A stretch of DNA of 7,859 nucleotides from JACOND01 sp051011135 (GTDB taxonomy: Bacteria > Bdellovibrionota > Bdellovibrionia > Bdellovibrionales > UBA1609): positions 1 to 7,859 of the forward strand of contig JBPCUO010000079.1 of NCBI GenBank assembly GCA_051011135.1. The letters are read 5' to 3'. The position numbers and the translations under genes were made by a program. The notes below the pieces were generated by a model. The model was not told where the DNA came from and searched no databases. It saw nothing but the letters and a program-made list of their open reading frames with translations. Position 1 is the stretch's first letter. Every line of letters begins with the position of its first letter. Below are positions 6,100-7,859 of this stretch, one piece after another.

Positions 6100-7859
6100 A
6101 TGAAAAACCTGTCTTTACAAATAGATACCATCAATGGGACAGGAAGCTTGTCTGCCAATCAAATTTTAACAAAAATATTATTTCGCGTGGGATGGCCTGT
6201 AGGCTCTTACAATTTTTTCCCTTCCAATATTGCAGGACTGGCCTGCTCTTATAATCTTCGTCTTAATTCTGAAGCTCATACGGCTTATGAACCTCGAGTG
6301 GATCTACTTATTAGTCTCGATCCTCAATCCTTAGTGAAAAGTCTTAAAAATTTAAAACCAAACGGCATGCTTATTACAGATGAAAAACATACTGATGAAA
6401 AACATAAAGAAAAAATTTCTTTTCAAGGATGTCACTATAAGCTTCCTATGAGTCAAAGTCTTTTAGAATTTAAAGAGGCGTCTCCAAAAATTAAAATTCT
6501 TTTAAAAAATATCTTGTATATAGGGCTCATTACAAAATGGCTTGATATCAAAGAAGATCTTTGCCAAAAAGTTTTTGAAGATTATTTTAAAAATTCAAAA
6601 ATATCTCCTAAACTATTGGATTGGAATTTAAAAGCTTTTCTCAAAGGACGAGAGCTCGCTGAAAAACATCCTCTAGCTCCTCAATTAAAAACGAAGCTTA
6701 TGCCCCAAGCTCTTGTAAAAGATTCTATTCTTATTGATGGAAATACAGCAATTGCTCTTGGAGCTTTATTTTCAGGATGTCAGTTTTTATCGTGGTACCC
6801 TATTACTCCGGCCTCTTCTCTAGCAGATACTTTTGAAAAATTTGCCAATCAATATCAAAAAGATCAGGAGGGATCTAAAAAGTTTTTAGTCCTTCAATCA
6901 GAAGATGAAATTTCAGCACTCACTCAAGTCATTGGAGCAGGTTGGACAGGTTTAAGAGCGATGACGGTAACCTCTGGCCCAGGATTGTCTTTAATGAATG
7001 AGGCCGCGGGGCTTGCTTATTTTTCAGAAATACCAGCTGTCCTTTGTAATGTTCAAAGAGCAGGTCCTTCCACAGGTCTTCCTACACGAACTCAACAAGG
7101 AGATCTGCTATCTTCTTGTTTTTTATCTCACGGAGATACTTCTCCTATTGTTTTAATACCGGGAAATCCTGAAGAATGTTTTTCATTAAGCCAACAAGCT
7201 TTTGATTTAGCAGAAGAGCTTCAAACTCTTATTGTTTTATTAAGTGATCTGGATTTAGGAATGAATTTACAAATAAGCCCCACTTTTAAAGATGTTAAAG
7301 CTCATCTTAAAAGAGGAAAAGTTTTAAAAGAATCAGATCTTCTTAAAAAAGACTTTGCTCGTTATAAAGACGAAGACCAAGATGGTGTTTCTTACAGAAC
7401 TTTACCGGGAACCCCCCACCCTGAAGCTGCTTATCTCACCAGAGGCTCCGGACATAATGAAAAAGCAGAATACTCTGAATCTCCTGAAGATTATTCCAGC
7501 AAATTAAAAAAATTAAAAAGAAAATGGGAAACCGCTCAAACCATGATGCCTGAACCTATTATTGATGATTCAAAAAAAACTTCTGTCGCTTTTGTAACTT
7601 TTGGAAATAATGAAAAAGCCATTCAAGAAGTTCGATCCGAGTGGGAACAAGATGGGAAACTTACCAACTACATGAGAGTTCGATCTTATCCTTTTCCAAA
7701 AAGTGTTAAAACTTTTTTAAAAAAACATTCTACTGTTTTTGTGGTGGAGCAAAACCAAGGTGCTCAGCTGAAAACTCTTTTAAGTAAAGAATTCCCTTTT
7801 GAAGCTTCAAAACTCAAATCGATTTTACAATACGACGGGCGACCTCTTTATCCAGAAAC
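6100..7859 (+). CDS. korA: 2-oxoacid:ferredoxin oxidoreductase, fused gamma-alpha subunit (partial, KorA type)
   Basis: An uninterrupted frame runs from ATG 6100 off the right edge, giving 586 visible residues. The protein belongs to the family that reversibly decarboxylates 2-oxoacids, probably 2-oxoglutarate, with CoA and ferredoxin; the alpha chain binds the oxoacid and pairs with a TPP- and Fe-S-carrying beta chain. The N-terminal gamma domain (5-190) starts INGTGSLSANQIL and has FPSNIAGL near 39-46. The alpha domain begins about 221. It has the substrate motif YPITPAS (233-239), SGPGLSLMNE (292-301) and QRAGPSTGLPTRTQQGDL (319-336). The region near 390-470 ends in the typical PGTPHPEAAYLTRGSGHNE stretch (407-425), and domain II follows (545 onward). 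A ribosome site GAGG lies only two bases before ATG, closer than ideal, but no better in-frame start exists. The absence of korB within the window is expected because the gene is cut. 2-oxoglutarate rather than pyruvate as substrate is an inference from subunit architecture. Confidence 0.94.
   Translation, partial: MKNLSLQIDTINGTGSLSANQILTKILFRVGWPVGSYNFFPSNIAGLACSYNLRLNSEAHTAYEPRVDLLISLDPQSLVKSLKNLKPNGMLITDEKHTDEKHKEKISFQGCHYKLPMSQSLLEFKEASPKIKILLKNILYIGLITKWLDIKEDLCQKVFEDYFKNSKISPKLLDWNLKAFLKGRELAEKHPLAPQLKTKLMPQALVKDSILIDGNTAIALGALFSGCQFLSWYPITPASSLADTFEKFANQYQKDQEGSKKFLVLQSEDEISALTQVIGAGWTGLRAMTVTSGPGLSLMNEAAGLAYFSEIPAVLCNVQRAGPSTGLPTRTQQGDLLSSCFLSHGDTSPIVLIPGNPEECFSLSQQAFDLAEELQTLIVLLSDLDLGMNLQISPTFKDVKAHLKRGKVLKESDLLKKDFARYKDEDQDGVSYRTLPGTPHPEAAYLTRGSGHNEKAEYSESPEDYSSKLKKLKRKWETAQTMMPEPIIDDSKKTSVAFVTFGNNEKAIQEVRSEWEQDGKLTNYMRVRSYPFPKSVKTFLKKHSTVFVVEQNQGAQLKTLLSKEFPFEASKLKSILQYDGRPLYPE
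6376..6405 (+). repeat. 15-base in-frame tandem duplication inside korA
   Basis: ACAGATGAAAAACAT (6376-6390) is followed directly by ACTGATGAAAAACAT (6391-6405), 14 of 15 bases identical. It encodes TDEKH twice (residues 93-102), at the end of a predicted strand in the gamma domain, and is followed by the similar KEK. It keeps the frame and looks like a slippage-type expansion of a charged surface loop. Confidence 0.85.

Overview
This is an AT-rich window (roughly one third G+C by eye), almost fully coding, with lysine- and phenylalanine-rich proteins. A small predicted outer-membrane barrel ending in phenylalanine points to a Gram-negative bacterium. Composition and gene style would fit a Bdellovibrionota/Oligoflexia-like or other low-GC proteobacterial genome, but this is inference and no gene here fixes the taxonomy. 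No RNA gene, CRISPR array, transposase, phage gene or other mobile-element sign was seen, and no stretch over 300 bases lacks a gene.

Region 1 (1-3622, minus strand) reads uvrC, a 139-residue unrecognised protein, a full-length NfeD membrane serine protease, then the first codons of a small membrane protein that is probably the usual slipin/flotillin partner of NfeD. The genes are separated by 16 bases or overlap, so they look like one operon joining nucleotide excision repair to membrane quality control. The 139-residue protein faintly recalls the psi subunit (HolD) of the DNA polymerase III clamp loader.

Region 2 (3651-4694) holds pyrE (orotate phosphoribosyltransferase, plus strand), divergent from uvrC across only 28 bases. 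It is tail-to-tail, with a 12-base overlap, with a minus-strand gene for a small predicted outer-membrane beta-barrel protein. That gene alone in the window has a textbook Shine-Dalgarno sequence.

Region 3 (4810-7859, plus strand) holds serA (phosphoglycerate dehydrogenase with a C-terminal ACT domain that keeps the serine-binding residues, TTG start) and, 66 bases later, a korA-type gene running off the right edge. The korA product is the fused gamma-alpha subunit of a 2-oxoacid:ferredoxin oxidoreductase, visible for 586 residues. A beta-subunit gene (korB) is expected just beyond the window.

Most of the window is ordinary housekeeping content and I did not find a clearly novel system. The points most worth a second look are the psi-like orphan between uvrC and nfeD, the 28-base divergent uvrC/pyrE gap, the overlapping pyrE/barrel 3' ends with an imperfect hairpin, and a 15-base in-frame tandem duplication in korA.
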